Positions 46,224 through 56,231 of a stretch of DNA of 64,000 nucleotides are shown piece after piece. Source of the DNA: Sodalis sp. dw_96 (lineage in GTDB: Bacteria; Pseudomonadota; Gammaproteobacteria; Enterobacterales; Enterobacteriaceae); assembly GCF_018449575.1 (NCBI RefSeq), contig NZ_JAAVUT010000005.1:248001-312000 (forward strand). The letters are read 5' to 3'. Below the pieces are notes generated by a model. The model did no database searches and had not been told where the DNA came from. It saw nothing but the letters and a program-made list of their open reading frames with translations. The position numbers and the translations under genes are program-made. Position 1 is the first letter of the stretch; every line of letters begins with the position of its first letter.

Positions 46224-47234
46224 TTATTTCTTCTTGGCGTACTTCAATGAATCCAACGCCACCGCGAAGATAATAATCGCCCCTTTGATAATATACTGCC
46301 AGTACGGGTTCACGCCGATATAGGTCAAGCCGTAGTTGATCACCGTAAAGATAATCACCCCGGTAATCACCCCGGCGATGGTACCCACCCCGCCCGAGAA
46401 CGACACGCCGCCCACCACGCAAGCCGCGATGGCGTCCAACTCATACATAAATCCCAGGTTATTGGTGGCGCTACCGATACGGCCGGCCTCCAGCAAACCG
46501 CCGAAGGCATAAAACGCGCCGGACAAGGCATAAATCATTATCAGGTTAAGCGGCACATTAACGCCAGACACCTTCGCGGCTTCCGGATTGCCGCCGATGG
46601 CGAAAATATTCTTACCAAAGCGGGTCTTGTTCCACAGTATCCAGACACATACCGTGGCAATGGCCGCATAAAAGGTAATATACGACAGTTTGAACTCGCC
46701 AAATTGCAGGAATCCCTGCGTAAACGTGGAGAAATGGCTATCAAAGCCGGCAATGGGCGATGCGCCGACAAAGTTGTAATACAACGAGTTGATACCATAA
46801 ACGATGGTCATGGTACCCAAAGTGGTGATAAACGGCGTCACGTGCAGGTAAGCGATAACCAGACCGTTGACCAAACCGATTATCGCGCCAATGATGCAGA
46901 CAATCAGGATAACCACCGGAATCGGCACGGTATGCAGATCGGGGAACACCTTATTGACGTTATCCATGGCCTGAAGCATGGTGGCCGACACCACCGCCGC
47001 CAGACCCACCTGGCGCCCCGCCGACAGGTCGGTCCCTTGGGTAACAATCAACCCCGCCATGCCCAGGGCGATAATAACCCGCACCGAGGACTGGGTCAGG
47101 ATATTACTCAAATTGATCAGGCTTAAAAAAGTGGAATCCTGTATAATAATCAGCGCCAGCAATACCAATAACACCACATAAATACCGCCCTCTTTTAAGT
47201 AAGTGAGCAGGCTTTTCTTATTTAACGCATTCAT
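46224..47234 (-). CDS. mglC: MglC, galactose/methyl-galactoside ABC permease
   Basis: 336 residues (E. coli MglC 336). Polytopic, about eight to ten helices, of the ribose/galactose (RbsC-like) permease family. Readable markers are GLIVTQGTDLSAGRQVGLAA (near 60), VTPFITTLGTMTIVYG (near 130), and the C-terminal ACVVGGVSFSGGVGTIAGVI. It transports D-galactose and beta-methylgalactoside, with MglB as the receptor and MglA as the ATPase. It lies 17 bp after mglA as the last gene of mglBAC. The tandem repeat block lies beyond its stop. Confidence 0.96.
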   Translation of the reverse strand: MNALNKKSLLTYLKEGGIYVVLLVLLALIIIQDSTFLSLINLSNILTQSSVRVIIALGMAGLIVTQGTDLSAGRQVGLAAVVSATMLQAMDNVNKVFPDLHTVPIPVVILIVCIIGAIIGLVNGLVIAYLHVTPFITTLGTMTIVYGINSLYYNFVGASPIAGFDSHFSTFTQGFLQFGEFKLSYITFYAAIATVCVWILWNKTRFGKNIFAIGGNPEAAKVSGVNVPLNLIMIYALSGAFYAFGGLLEAGRIGSATNNLGFMYELDAIAACVVGGVSFSGGVGTIAGVITGVIIFTVINYGLTYIGVNPYWQYIIKGAIIIFAVALDSLKYAKKK

Positions 47235-47251
47235 AATAAGAACCCTTAAAA

Positions 47252-48775
47252 TTAAAGATGCACGGAAGCAAGACGTAAAATTTCATTCTGGGAGGTCTCT
47301 TTGGTATTGACAATCCCCGCCATCAGACCATTACTCATCACTAAAATCCGGTCTGTAATTCCCAGTAATTCCGGCATCTCCGACGAAATAATAATAATGC
47401 CTTTACCCCGCTTTGCCAGTTCAGTAATCAATTGATAAATTTCAAATTTAGCGCCGACATCTATACCGCGGGTCGGTTCATCCATCAGCAGGATTTCCGG
47501 CTGGGTCAATAACCAGCGGCCGATAATCACCTTTTGCTGGTTACCGCCGGACAACGAACCGATATTGGTCTTATGGCCGGGGGTTTTAACCCGCATCGAG
47601 TCTATTACCCACTGGATATCGCTTTTCATGCGGGCGTTGCTTAATAAGCCGATTTTATTTTTATAATTACGGATGTTGGAAATCAATGAATTAAAACCGA
47701 CGTCCAGGAAGGCATATATACCTGTGGCCCGCCGCTCTTCGGTCACCAGGGCAAAACCATTATTAATGGCCTCGTTAGCGCTCTTGTTTTTAATGGGCTT
47801 GCCGTGCAGGACGATTGTCCCGGAAGATCTTTCACGGATACCGAACAGAGCCTCGACGATATCGGTGCGTTTGGCCCCCACCAGTCCGGCAATACCCAGG
47901 ATTTCCCCTTTATGCAAATCGAAGCTGATATTCCTTATGGACGGCTGGCGCAACGAGGTCAAATCCTTGACTTCAAGAATCACTTCCCCCTGCTCTCCTT
48001 CTATCCGATCCGGGAAACGCTGGCTAAGCTCGCGTCCCACCATCATCGCGATAATCTTGTCCATCGTCAGGCCTTCCACCTGCTGGGTGGCAATCCACTG
48101 CCCGTCGCGCAGAATGGTTATTTCGTCACACAGCTGAAATATCTCTTCCAGTTTGTGGGAGATATAAACGATGCCGCAACCCCGCGCTTTCAGTTTACGT
48201 ATTATGCTGAAAAGATGACTGACTTCCCGTTCAGTCAATGATGACGTGGGCTCGTCCATGATAACGATTTTGGCATCGTAGGAAAAAGCCTTGGCGATTT
48301 CCACCATTTGCATTTGCGAAATGGATAAAGCGGCGACTTTCTCGTAGGGATCGATATCGATATCCAGCTCTTCGAAAATGGCCTTGGTGTCGCGATACAT
48401 TTTTTTCTGATCGACAAACATCCCCTTGAGGGGATAACGGCCAAGCCACATGTTGTCCATCACGGTACGCTGCAATACCAGGTTCAACTCCTGGTGCACC
48501 ATGGAAACGCCATGCTCCAACGCCTCCTTGGAATTTTTAAAATTGACTTCCTGTCCTTGGAAAAGGATTTTTCCGGAATCTTTGCTGTAAATACCAAACA
48601 GGCATTTTAATAAGGTGGATTTTCCCGCACCGTTTTCTCCCATTAATGCATGTACGGAATGCGAGTGAACTTTCAGATTCACATTATCCAATGCTTTGAC
48701 GCCCGGAAATGATTTACTGATATCAGTCATTTCCAGCAGCCACTCACGGGGCTGTTCGGTCGTAATGTCGGCCAT
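47252..48775 (-). CDS. mglA: MglA, galactose/methyl-galactoside ABC ATPase
   Basis: 507 residues (E. coli 506): two fused ABC domains. In the first: Walker [15 protein letters not shown] (near 44), signature [14 protein letters not shown], Walker [15 protein letters not shown]. In the second: a degenerate P-loop [14 protein letters not shown], signature [15 protein letters not shown] and [15 protein letters not shown]. This asymmetry is normal for sugar importers of this class. It powers uptake through MglC. It is preceded by an intercistronic hairpin after mglB, as expected when the binding protein is made in excess. Confidence 0.96.
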   Translation of the reverse strand: MADITTEQPREWLLEMTDISKSFPGVKALDNVNLKVHSHSVHALMGENGAGKSTLLKCLFGIYSKDSGKILFQGQEVNFKNSKEALEHGVSMVHQELNLVLQRTVMDNMWLGRYPLKGMFVDQKKMYRDTKAIFEELDIDIDPYEKVAALSISQMQMVEIAKAFSYDAKIVIMDEPTSSLTEREVSHLFSIIRKLKARGCGIVYISHKLEEIFQLCDEITILRDGQWIATQQVEGLTMDKIIAMMVGRELSQRFPDRIEGEQGEVILEVKDLTSLRQPSIRNISFDLHKGEILGIAGLVGAKRTDIVEALFGIRERSSGTIVLHGKPIKNKSANEAINNGFALVTEERRATGIYAFLDVGFNSLISNIRNYKNKIGLLSNARMKSDIQWVIDSMRVKTPGHKTNIGSLSGGNQQKVIIGRWLLTQPEILLMDEPTRGIDVGAKFEIYQLITELAKRGKGIIIISSEMPELLGITDRILVMSNGLMAGIVNTKETSQNEILRLASVHL

Positions 48776-48809
48776 GATAATACCCGGCTAGGTTTAATAC
48801 AGATAAAAT

Positions 48810-48835
48810 CCCCCGGCGCGTAATGACGCCGGGGG
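48810..48835 (-). terminator. Intercistronic hairpin between mglB and mglA
   Basis: cccccggcg and cgccggggg pair around an 8-nt loop, ten bases after the mglB stop. It has no T-run. It probably protects the mglB message end or attenuates read-through into mglA. Confidence 0.6.
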
Positions 48836-48844
48836 GAGTCAGGA

Positions 48845-49846
48845 TTATTTCTTGGTGAATTGCGTTAAGTTATCTTTATCTACGCCCACATACGGGATAC
48901 GGACGATTTTATCTTCCAGCTTCCATTTGGTGCCTTCGGCAGCCGGTTTACCCGCCGCCAGGTTTTTCGCCAGATCAAAGGTGGCTTTAGCCTGGTTGTT
49001 GGCATCGTTCAATACCGTACCCGCCATGGCGCCGGATTTAACCAGTGCCAGCGCTTCAGGCAGGGCATCCACGCCAAAGACCGGTATAGCCGTTTTATTG
49101 TGGGCTTTCAACGCTTCAACCGCGCCCATGGCCATGGCGTCATTGTTGGAAATGACCACTTCAATCTTGTCAGCATTAGGGCCGGAGAACCATGCGTCGG
49201 TTTTATCCTTGGCCTGAGCGGTATCCCACATGGCGGTATCCAGCTGCAGCTGCTGGGTTTTCAGTTTTTCCTGACCGTTAAGGGTTTTGATCACATAGGT
49301 GGTGCGGGCTTCAGCATCCGGATGTCCCGGTTCGCCTTTCAGCAGAACGTACTGGATGACGCCGTCTTTATTTAAATCCCATTGCGGGTTGGCGCGCCAA
49401 TGCTTAGCGATCAGTTCGCCTTGAATAATACCGGACTCTTTAGAGTCGGTGCCTACATAATAAGCCTTGTCATAGCTGTCCAAATCCTTGCGGCTCGGTT
49501 CCTTGTTATAGAACACCACCGGAATACCGGCGCCACGGGCTTTGGAAATAATCACCGGCGCCGCCGCCGGGTCCACCAGGTTTATTGCCAACGCTTTTAC
49601 GCCTTTGGCAATCAGCACGTCCACCTGGTCGTTTTGTTTGGACTGATCGTTTTGGGAGTCATTCATCAACAGCTGAACGCCGGGACTTTGTTTGGCGTCT
49701 GCTTCCAGGGCTTTACGCACCTCCGACATAAAGTTGTCGTCGTATTTATAAATAGTTACCCCGATACGGGTGTCGGCAGCCCGTGCCACGACTGAAAACA
49801 ACAGGCCGGCGGCCACGGCGGTAAGAACAAAAGCCTTTTTATTCAT
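48845..49846 (-). CDS. mglB: MglB, periplasmic galactose/glucose-binding protein
   Basis: 333 residues (E. coli 332). A signal peptide ([18 protein letters not shown]) ends before [18 protein letters not shown]. The calcium site typical of this protein is seen in DLNKDGVIQ, and sugar contacts in [16 protein letters not shown] and [10 protein letters not shown]. It delivers galactose or glucose to MglAC and also serves as the ligand of the Trg chemoreceptor in E. coli. It is the first gene of the operon, about 210 bp after galS, with a CRP-dependent promoter in that gap. Confidence 0.97.
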   Translation of the reverse strand: MNKKAFVLTAVAAGLLFSVVARAADTRIGVTIYKYDDNFMSEVRKALEADAKQSPGVQLLMNDSQNDQSKQNDQVDVLIAKGVKALAINLVDPAAAPVIISKARGAGIPVVFYNKEPSRKDLDSYDKAYYVGTDSKESGIIQGELIAKHWRANPQWDLNKDGVIQYVLLKGEPGHPDAEARTTYVIKTLNGQEKLKTQQLQLDTAMWDTAQAKDKTDAWFSGPNADKIEVVISNNDAMAMGAVEALKAHNKTAIPVFGVDALPEALALVKSGAMAGTVLNDANNQAKATFDLAKNLAAGKPAAEGTKWKLEDKIVRIPYVGVDKDNLTQFTKK

Positions 49847-49996
49847 TAGATTCTCCGGAAATTTGTAGGGTTACGTTTTGGGTAGAACAATTTCCAAATA
49901 CTCATACACCGGTTATGCCAGCAAAGGGAGCAAATGCCGGAGTAAAAATTTTCAGGGTCCCCCTGGACAAGAGTTTTGTCCATGTCAACCGTAAAA

Positions 49997-50064
49997 CATG
50001 GCTAGCATAAAGGGATAAATGTTAATAAACTGTGAATATTCTCACACTTTGAAAACGGTTACAT
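49997..50064 (-). promoter_or_regulatory. mgl promoter with CRP site and Gal operator
   Basis: A perfect CRP site TGTGA-N6-TCACA lies at 50031-50046. A -10 box TATGCT on the minus strand (50009-50004) puts the start near 49997, so the CRP site is centred at about -41.5 (class II). The 16-mer at 50049-50064, read on the minus strand as ATGTAACCGTTTTCAA, matches the GalR/GalS consensus at 14 of 16 positions and is centred near -60. It overlaps the galS stop codon. Confidence 0.85.
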
Positions 50065-51099
50065 CTCATCTTGTGATGAGGAAGTGATCGCCGCCACATT
50101 TCGCAGCGGGGCCACCGAATGGCGGCGAACCACCGTCGGCATAAACAAATGAGTTTGCTTGGGATCCAATAGCCCGGCGGTACCTTGTAGCGCCAGTTCA
50201 GTGGCCGCCACCGCCATGGCGAAGATCGGATAACGTATGGTAGTCAGGTGCGGGCTGGTATAACGGGAGATGGGGATATCGTCAAATCCCACCACCGAGA
50301 ATTGATTCGGCACCGCAATGCCGTTTTCCCGCAGGGTCGCCAGCGCCCCCACCGCCATGGCGTCGTTATACACGAATACCGCCGTCAGCTGCTGATTGCG
50401 GCCGAGCAGCTCCACCATGGCCGCCTCTCCTCCCTGTAAATCCGGTGAGGCGAGCACCTGCCAGCTTTGCGGCGGCGTTATGCCTTCTTCCTGCATCACC
50501 TGCAAATAGCCCTGATGACGCTGCGCTTCGTCTTCAATGGGATGATTGGAGCCGATATAGCCAATCTGCCGATGGCCCTGTTTTATTAAAGTCCGGGTGG
50601 CCATCACGGCGCCGCTGACGTTATCAAGCCCGACGCAACGGTGTTCGTAACCGGGAATAATTCGGTTTATCAATACCATACCCGGCTCCCGTTCCATAAA
50701 CGGAATTAATTCCTCGTCGGAGAGGATTTTGGCATGCACCACCAGCGCACTGCAGCGCTGGCGAATCAGAACCTCAATGGCATGGCGCTCTTTTTCCGCC
50801 TGGTGATAGCTGTTGCTGATGAGCACATTCTTCTTATGACGCTGCGCCACCGTATCCACCGCCTTTACCAGCGCGCCGAAAAAGGGATCGGAAACATCCA
50901 TCACCACCACGCCGATGGTGTCGCTGATTTGCGTGGCCAGCGCCTGCGCATTGGCGTTGGGACGATACCCCAACTCATTCACCGCCTTCATCACCCGGTC
51001 ACGGGCTTCCTTGCTGGCGATGGCGCTGTCATTTAATACTCGTGAAACGGTCGCCACCGAGACTCCGGCCAACCGCGCCACATCACGTATGGTGATCAT
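50059..51099 (-). CDS. galS: GalS, galactose-responsive LacI-family repressor
   Basis: 346 residues (E. coli 346). An N-terminal LacI helix-turn-helix, [20 protein letters not shown], is followed by the hinge and a periplasmic-binding-like effector domain ([38 protein letters not shown]). It represses the mgl operon and itself, with galactose as inducer. GalS rather than GalR is assigned from its position immediately upstream of mglB, which is where E. coli galS lies. The operator upstream of the gene and the one overlapping its stop fit this role. Confidence 0.94.
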   Translation of the reverse strand: MITIRDVARLAGVSVATVSRVLNDSAIASKEARDRVMKAVNELGYRPNANAQALATQISDTIGVVVMDVSDPFFGALVKAVDTVAQRHKKNVLISNSYHQAEKERHAIEVLIRQRCSALVVHAKILSDEELIPFMEREPGMVLINRIIPGYEHRCVGLDNVSGAVMATRTLIKQGHRQIGYIGSNHPIEDEAQRHQGYLQVMQEEGITPPQSWQVLASPDLQGGEAAMVELLGRNQQLTAVFVYNDAMAVGALATLRENGIAVPNQFSVVGFDDIPISRYTSPHLTTIRYPIFAMAVAATELALQGTAGLLDPKQTHLFMPTVVRRHSVAPLRNVAAITSSSQDEM

Positions 51100-51214
51100 G
51101 TCATCCCCTGTTATTTATTACGTCCGCCCAGGATAATATTTGACCAAACGGGTGAAGCACGTCTTGTTAAGGCACCGGTGATGTTCCCCATTGCCGTCAC
51201 AGGTCTGAAACATA

Positions 51215-51283
51215 AGGCGCTATCCTAACCGTTTTCTGACCGGCGCAGCGTGAAACAGCTCACAGGACCGAAAGCGCTTACAT
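51215..51283 (-). promoter_or_regulatory. galS promoter with CRP site and Gal operator
   Basis: A CRP-like site CGTGA-N6-TCACA is at 51249-51264. A -10 candidate TAGGAT (minus strand, 51227-51222) places the start near 51215, again with CRP at about -41.5. The 16-mer at 51268-51283 (minus strand ATGTAAGCGCTTTCGG) matches the Gal operator at 13 of 16 positions and sits near -60. The layout is the same as at mglB. Confidence 0.75.
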
Positions 51284-51400
51284 GATAAAAGCGCTATCGC
51301 GCCCATCAAGGAGAAAACCGCGGCATAGGGGGTCGGTTTTTAACAAACAGGGTATTTATCCCGATAAAAACAGCGGTCAGTGATTATGACATTGGAGATT

Positions 51401-51475
51401 GAAGGCTGAAGGCTGAAGGCTGAAGGTTGAAGGTTGAAGGTGGGAGGTGGGAGGTGGGAGGTGGGAGGTGGGAGA
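51401..51475. repeat. Heptanucleotide satellite, ten units, G-rich
   Basis: Ten uninterrupted 7-bp units: three gaaggct, two gaaggtt, one gaaggtg and four ggaggtg, then a partial unit. Related units reappear at about 51497-51510. The + strand has GGG runs spaced four bases apart, so it could form a G-quadruplex. It lies in the gap of 411 bp between galS and basS, just beyond the basS stop. The rest of that gap holds the galS promoter. Confidence 0.88.
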
Positions 51476-51510
51476 AAGAAGGGTGAAGATTACACGTTGA
51501 AGGTTGAAAG

Positions 51511-52620
51511 TCAGAGGGTTAAAGGGCTGTTGTCTCTGTGATGACCCGGAACCAGCAAACGGGCTATGGTGCCGGGGCTATCCTGCCGATTGACCAATTC
51601 AAACTTACCGTTGTGCAGCTGGGCAATGCGCGTCACGATGCTGAGTCCCAGACCGATACCGTTAAAGCGCTGATCCATGCGGACAAATTTTTTCGTCAGC
51701 TCCACGGCTTTGGCGGGATCAATGCCCTGCCCCTCATCGATAACCTCAAGCAGGATGCTGCCGTCTTGGTTGCCCATGAGCCGCACATCGATTTGACTCA
51801 TTTCCGGGCTGTAACGGTGGGCATTTTCCACCAGATTACGCAGCAGCAGGCGTATCAATATCGCATTGCCCCGCAACATAATGTCTTCTTCCGGCAGGAT
51901 CCAACGCAGGGTTTGCCGATGAAGCCGCACCAAATCTTCCAGTTCCTCCCGCTGCGGCGTGATGACATCCGCGAGCAGTTTCACCGTCTGGTAATGGCCG
52001 GAGGTAAAATCATGCCGGATACGGGCCAGCATTAATAACTGCTCCACCGTATAGGACATATTGTCTACCCGCTCAATCAGCGGCTGGTTATTCACGGCGA
52101 ACTGCTTTTCCTGCAATTCCAGATGCAGCCGGATACCGGCCAGGGGCGTACGAAGTTCATGGGCCACATCGGAGGTGAATTGACGGTCTTGTTGCAGCGT
52201 ATCGTTAAGCCGGGTGAGCAGTTGATTCAGGCTGCGTGTGACGGCAATGACTTCTTTGATATTGCTCTGTTCCGGCAGCGGCTCGAAATTCTCGGCGCCG
52301 CGCTTTTGCAACGCATCTTGCAAGCGTGAAAGGGGCGAGGTTATCCAGCTCACCGCCTGAAAACAAAACAGCAGGGTGACGATGACCATCATCAGCGCCG
52401 GCACGCTTAACGCGGCAATGGCCTCGCGAATCTCCTGATTGACATGGTCGTTGCGCACGCTTTCCGCCAGCGTGCGATTCACCAGCAGATCAATTTGTTC
52501 TTTGCTCTCATGCCACAGCCAGATGACGGTAATAAACTGACAACACAATAAAATAATGCCCAGTACGACAATCAAGCGCCAGCGCATGCTGATCAGCGGT
52601 GACTGGGGGGAAGGGGTCAT
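51511..52620 (-). CDS. basS: BasS/PmrB, sensor kinase for iron and polymyxin response
   Basis: 369 residues (E. coli BasS 363). Two helices (about 13-36 and 70-92) flank a short periplasmic loop that keeps both ExxE motifs, ESKE and EIRE, known to bind Fe(III) in PmrB. HAMP-like region, then H-box [20 protein letters not shown] (His near 155), N-box [14 protein letters not shown]-boxes DEGQGID and GIGLGLSIV. It phosphorylates BasR in response to iron, aluminium, mild acid or cationic peptides. It overlaps basR by 4 bp (ATGA). A heptanucleotide satellite begins about 35 bp beyond its stop. Confidence 0.92.
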   Translation of the reverse strand: MTPSPQSPLISMRWRLIVVLGIILLCCQFITVIWLWHESKEQIDLLVNRTLAESVRNDHVNQEIREAIAALSVPALMMVIVTLLFCFQAVSWITSPLSRLQDALQKRGAENFEPLPEQSNIKEVIAVTRSLNQLLTRLNDTLQQDRQFTSDVAHELRTPLAGIRLHLELQEKQFAVNNQPLIERVDNMSYTVEQLLMLARIRHDFTSGHYQTVKLLADVITPQREELEDLVRLHRQTLRWILPEEDIMLRGNAILIRLLLRNLVENAHRYSPEMSQIDVRLMGNQDGSILLEVIDEGQGIDPAKAVELTKKFVRMDQRFNGIGLGLSIVTRIAQLHNGKFELVNRQDSPGTIARLLVPGHHRDNSPLTL

Positions 52621-53291
52621 GACTTCTCACCGTTTTCCTTGACGAGCAGATAACCGAACCCGCGCAAAGTGCGTATCTTGTCTTTGCCAATCTTTTGCCG
52701 CAGATTGTGGATATGGACTTCCAGGGAATTGGAGGAGGGATCGTCGTCCCAGTTATACAGGTCCTGGTGGAGTATTTCCCGGTGAATGCGATGCCCGGCG
52801 CGCAGCATCAGACGGGAAAGGATAGCGAATTCTTTCGGCGTAATATCAATGGGGCCGCCGTCAACGGTAACCTCATGACTGTTTAAATCCAGCGTGATAT
52901 TGTCCACGCAAATCGAGTTATTGCTGACCCCCTGGTGACGGCGGATAACCGCCCGCGTCCGCGCCAGCAATTCAGTCAGTGCGAAGGGTTTGGTAAGATA
53001 ATCGTCCGCGCCGACATTCAGGCCGCTCACCCGCTGATCCAGACCGTCGCGGGCGGTAAGAATCAGCACCGGCACATCGTTGCCGTTTTTACGCCACTTC
53101 ACCAACAGCGACATGCCGTCCCCGTCCGGCAAGCCTAAATCAAGGATAGCCAGGCTGTAGGGGGTTATTTCCATCAAACTCTCCGCTTCGCGCAAGCTGC
53201 CCGTGCAGTCGCTGGCATACCCTTCCTGTTGCAGCGCCAGCTGCAAGCCCTCCTGCAAAAACTGGTCGTCTTCGATGATCAGAATTTTCAT
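52617..53291 (-). CDS. basR: BasR/PmrA response regulator
   Basis: 224 residues (E. coli BasR 222). OmpR/PhoB type: receiver with EDDQ at 8-11, phosphoacceptor Asp51 in [12 protein letters not shown], Lys in [19 protein letters not shown]. The C-terminal winged helix ([20 protein letters not shown]) reads [11 protein letters not shown] at the end, as in all this family. It activates lipid A modification genes, including eptA. It lies in the eptA-basR-basS operon with 4-bp overlaps at both ends, identical in layout to E. coli and Salmonella pmrCAB. Confidence 0.94.
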   Translation of the reverse strand: MKILIIEDDQFLQEGLQLALQQEGYASDCTGSLREAESLMEITPYSLAILDLGLPDGDGMSLLVKWRKNGNDVPVLILTARDGLDQRVSGLNVGADDYLTKPFALTELLARTRAVIRRHQGVSNNSICVDNITLDLNSHEVTVDGGPIDITPKEFAILSRLMLRAGHRIHREILHQDLYNWDDDPSSNSLEVHIHNLRQKIGKDKIRTLRGFGYLLVKENGEKS

Positions 53292-54943
53292 GGCTGCGTC
53301 ATCCTGCAGGGTTGCACAATATCCAGGGTAGGCTGATAGAGTTTGGTGCCGACATTCATGAGCCCGAGCAGCGTCGAAAATAGATTATCCTGGGAATAGG
53401 CCTGCTGCTTAGCCCGGTTCCTTAAGCAATCGTCCTGGATACCTTGCGCCTGCATAAAAGAAGGCGACATCCATAACAACATCGGGATATGGGTTTGTTG
53501 CACCGGCGCCACGGCATAAGGCATACCGTGCAAAAACAAACCGTCTTCACCCAGGGATTCGCCGTGATCGGATAAATATACCAGGGCGGTATTAAATTTG
53601 TCCTGATGGGCTTGTAACAGTTTTATGCTTTTGTCGAGCATATAATCAATATAAACGATTGTATTGTCATAGGTGTTCACCAAAGCCTGGTTCGAACATT
53701 TTTGTATTTCATTCGTATCGCAGGTAGGTGAAAAAGTTGCCTGGGCGGCCGTATAACGCTGATAATACGTGGGGCCATGGCTGCCCATGGTATGCAAGAC
53801 AATTACCGTATCATTATTTTGCTCATCGATATAAGCATCGAGATTATGCAGCAGCGCCTCGTCCAAACAGACCCCATTGGAGCAAAATTGCGGCAGATCT
53901 TTCCACTTCGACAGATCCTCGGTGGTAACGCGGTTGCACACGTATTTACAACCGCCGTCGTTTTCGCGCCATAAAACATTGACGTGCGCGCGCTGTAAAA
54001 TATCCAGCACGTTATCCTGATGGGCCGCGCTATCGCCGTTAAAATGCGCCCGCGTCATGTTGGAGAACATACAGGGAACCGAGACCGCCGTGGCAGTGCC
54101 GCAGGAACTGGTATTGGGAAAATAAATGACATTATCCTGCGCCAGGCGAGGGTTAGTGAGCTTGTCATACCCGCCCAAAGAGAAATTCTGCCCCCTGGAG
54201 GTTTCTCCCACCACCACTATCAGCAGATTTTTTTTCTGGTTATCATTGACGGGGGTTGTTTTGTGGGCGTCCAATCCGATTTGCACGAACGGCATATTTT
54301 TAATGTAGTCGTGTTTGTAATAAGAATAACTGCCGACAATCATATTGCTGGGAACCAGATTTTTGATTAACTGCGGGTTATTCCGCATAAATGATGCATA
54401 GTCTTTATAAAAAAAGGTAGCCACGAGCACGATAACGCACAGCGAAAGCAAGATGTTCAGCAGATGAAAACCGGCGTTCTGCCAGGAGAAAGCCACTGGT
54501 TTTACTTTAATCCAGATAATGATTAATGAGGGTAAAATGCCCAAAAATAGAAAATAGTAGATTAACTGTGGCGATAATAGCGCCAGGCTTTCCATTGGTG
54601 TGGTATCAAGAACATTTTGCACCATGCCACGGTCGATTAATACACCATAACTCAGCATAAAATACTGCGCCAGGGCGTCGCTGATAAAAATCAGGATAAT
54701 GAGTGGCTTACGAATATAAGGCAACAGAAAAAAGCTAAAAAGTAAATTCAGCGTAAACAGCACCGTAACCGGCATACTCAGGAAGAACAGCAGATTATTG
54801 AGCTGCGATATATCCATTAACCCCAAAATTTTTTTGAAGAAAATAACATTTTGAAAAAAAGTAATTATAAGCGCAACAATTATATTGAAAACCCAAGGGT
54901 GAACAACTGGTCGGGGAAATCCTTTAGCTGACTGTAGGGACAT
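53288..54943 (-). CDS. eptA: EptA/PmrC, lipid A phosphoethanolamine transferase
   Basis: 551 residues from ATG 54943 (E. coli 547); a TTG at 54985 is a poorer start. Five N-terminal membrane helices (to about 190) carry a periplasmic alkaline-phosphatase-like domain. The nucleophile is the Thr in VVGETSRGQNFSLGGY (near 268). Other zinc or substrate residues lie in SSCGTATAVSVPCMFSNM, WRENDGGCKYVCNRV and YLSDHGESLGEDGLFLHG. Several disulfide Cys pairs are kept. It adds phosphoethanolamine to lipid A and lowers the negative charge, giving resistance to polymyxin and host peptides. It is first in the operon, under a PmrA-type box. Confidence 0.95.
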   Translation of the reverse strand: MSLQSAKGFPRPVVHPWVFNIIVALIITFFQNVIFFKKILGLMDISQLNNLLFFLSMPVTVLFTLNLLFSFFLLPYIRKPLIILIFISDALAQYFMLSYGVLIDRGMVQNVLDTTPMESLALLSPQLIYYFLFLGILPSLIIIWIKVKPVAFSWQNAGFHLLNILLSLCVIVLVATFFYKDYASFMRNNPQLIKNLVPSNMIVGSYSYYKHDYIKNMPFVQIGLDAHKTTPVNDNQKKNLLIVVVGETSRGQNFSLGGYDKLTNPRLAQDNVIYFPNTSSCGTATAVSVPCMFSNMTRAHFNGDSAAHQDNVLDILQRAHVNVLWRENDGGCKYVCNRVTTEDLSKWKDLPQFCSNGVCLDEALLHNLDAYIDEQNNDTVIVLHTMGSHGPTYYQRYTAAQATFSPTCDTNEIQKCSNQALVNTYDNTIVYIDYMLDKSIKLLQAHQDKFNTALVYLSDHGESLGEDGLFLHGMPYAVAPVQQTHIPMLLWMSPSFMQAQGIQDDCLRNRAKQQAYSQDNLFSTLLGLMNVGTKLYQPTLDIVQPCRMTQP

Positions 54944-54986
54944 GTGCTCTTCTATCTTTTGCCGTGCTGAAAAAAAATTAGCCAAA

Positions 54987-55018
54987 CATTAGCATGGCTA
55001 CATTAGTTGAACCTTAAG
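54987..55018 (-). promoter_or_regulatory. PmrA-box-like site and promoter for eptA-basRS
   Basis: On the minus strand CTTAAG (55018-55013), five bases GTTCA, then ACTAAT (55007-55002): the first half is exact and the second matches four of six positions of YTTAAK-N5-YTTAAK. A TAATG-type -10 follows at about 54992-54987. It lies over the 3' end of yeiB, about 60-75 bp before the eptA start. Confidence 0.6.
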
Positions 55019-56158
55019 CCCGCCGCCGGTTAAACGCGTGAGTTTGCGCCATAGCCACTCCATCGGTCCCTGGCTGAATATCCGCAGCCACAGGGCGGAG
55101 AAAATCATATTCACCAGCCAGACCCCTGGTACAAATAACAGCAGGCCGGCGCGGCCGAAGGTCATAAACAGGCCGAACTGATTAAATAACAGGGTACATA
55201 GCAGGGTTTGCAACAGGTAATTGGTCAGCGCCATGCGCCCGACGTTGCTTAGCCACCGGCCGATACGCAGGCGGTAGAGGGTCGGCCACCAACCGTAACA
55301 CAGCGCCACATACCCCAGCGCCTGAAATGGCGCGCTTAATTCCCGCGGAATCTGCAGCACAAAAGCACTCCAGCGAAAGGACCAATGCACATGCCATTGC
55401 AGCAGCACCCCCGGCAAATTGATTACCATGCCCGCGGCAATTAAAAGAATAGCCGCTTTGCGGTAATGGGCAAGGGGCATCTCGCCGGACAACCAGCCGC
55501 AACGCATCAGTCCGGCCCCCATCAGCATCGACCCGGCCAGCAGCCAGCCGTATTGCATGCCAAGGGAGGTCAGGCTGTCATGCAACAGCCCCAGGCGCAC
55601 CTGCCAGGCCTCGGGACCGCCGGTGGTCTGCCAATAATATTCATAAATCCGATCGGCGATGTCAGGCTGCCAAAAGCGCCCCGGCGGTGAATCGGCTATC
55701 AGCCATTGAAGCAGCAACAGAATAATCAGCCCGAACAGATAGAGCGCCGCTCCGGTAATAATCAGCATTCTTGGGTTGGACATCCGGCGAATCACACCCA
55801 GGCAAAGCAGGCCGACCAATCCGTAATCCAGCAAAATATCGCCGTCCCAGAAGAAAATCGCATGCATAAAACCAAAGGCCATCAGCCAGAGCAAACGGGA
55901 GGTTATCCATCGATTGCCGCGCGGCAGCAGCATATGCAGTCCGGCGCCGAACAACAGAGCGAATACCGTCAGGAATTTCACCTGCGCCACCATGTCCATC
56001 ACCGCCCAGGCCCAAGCGTCGGGCAGCGACGGCTCGCCGGCAAAGGCCGGATTGAGATACGCCGCTTTCGGCAGACCAAAGGCGGTGATATTCATCAACA
56101 GGATGCCGAGGATCGCCATTCCCCGGGCACAATCCAGCATGACAATGCGCTCGCGCAT
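54998..56158 (-). CDS. yeiB: YeiB, DUF418/heparan-alpha-glucosaminide-like membrane protein
   Basis: 386 residues (E. coli 385) with about ten helices. It starts with the conserved VMLDCARGMAILGILLMNIT (DxxRG-x-A motif) and FGLPKAAYLNP. The second half is the DUF418 domain, with RELSAPFQALGYVALCYGWW, VGRMALTNYLLQTLLC and the ending FSQGPMEWLWRKLT. The fold resembles membrane acyltransferases, but no reaction is established. It is followed by eptA after 55 bp in the same direction, and follows folE by 73 bp. In E. coli it lies between galS and folE, so eptA-basRS has been placed inside this interval. Confidence 0.93.
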   Translation of the reverse strand: MRERIVMLDCARGMAILGILLMNITAFGLPKAAYLNPAFAGEPSLPDAWAWAVMDMVAQVKFLTVFALLFGAGLHMLLPRGNRWITSRLLWLMAFGFMHAIFFWDGDILLDYGLVGLLCLGVIRRMSNPRMLIITGAALYLFGLIILLLLQWLIADSPPGRFWQPDIADRIYEYYWQTTGGPEAWQVRLGLLHDSLTSLGMQYGWLLAGSMLMGAGLMRCGWLSGEMPLAHYRKAAILLIAAGMVINLPGVLLQWHVHWSFRWSAFVLQIPRELSAPFQALGYVALCYGWWPTLYRLRIGRWLSNVGRMALTNYLLQTLLCTLLFNQFGLFMTFGRAGLLLFVPGVWLVNMIFSALWLRIFSQGPMEWLWRKLTRLTGGGLKVQLM

Positions 56159-56231
56159 GCACAGCCCTTATCCAGAAAGAAGACGGCTTCAGATATAAAA
56201 CGTCGTAACGTTGAAACGGCTTAGCGACCGT

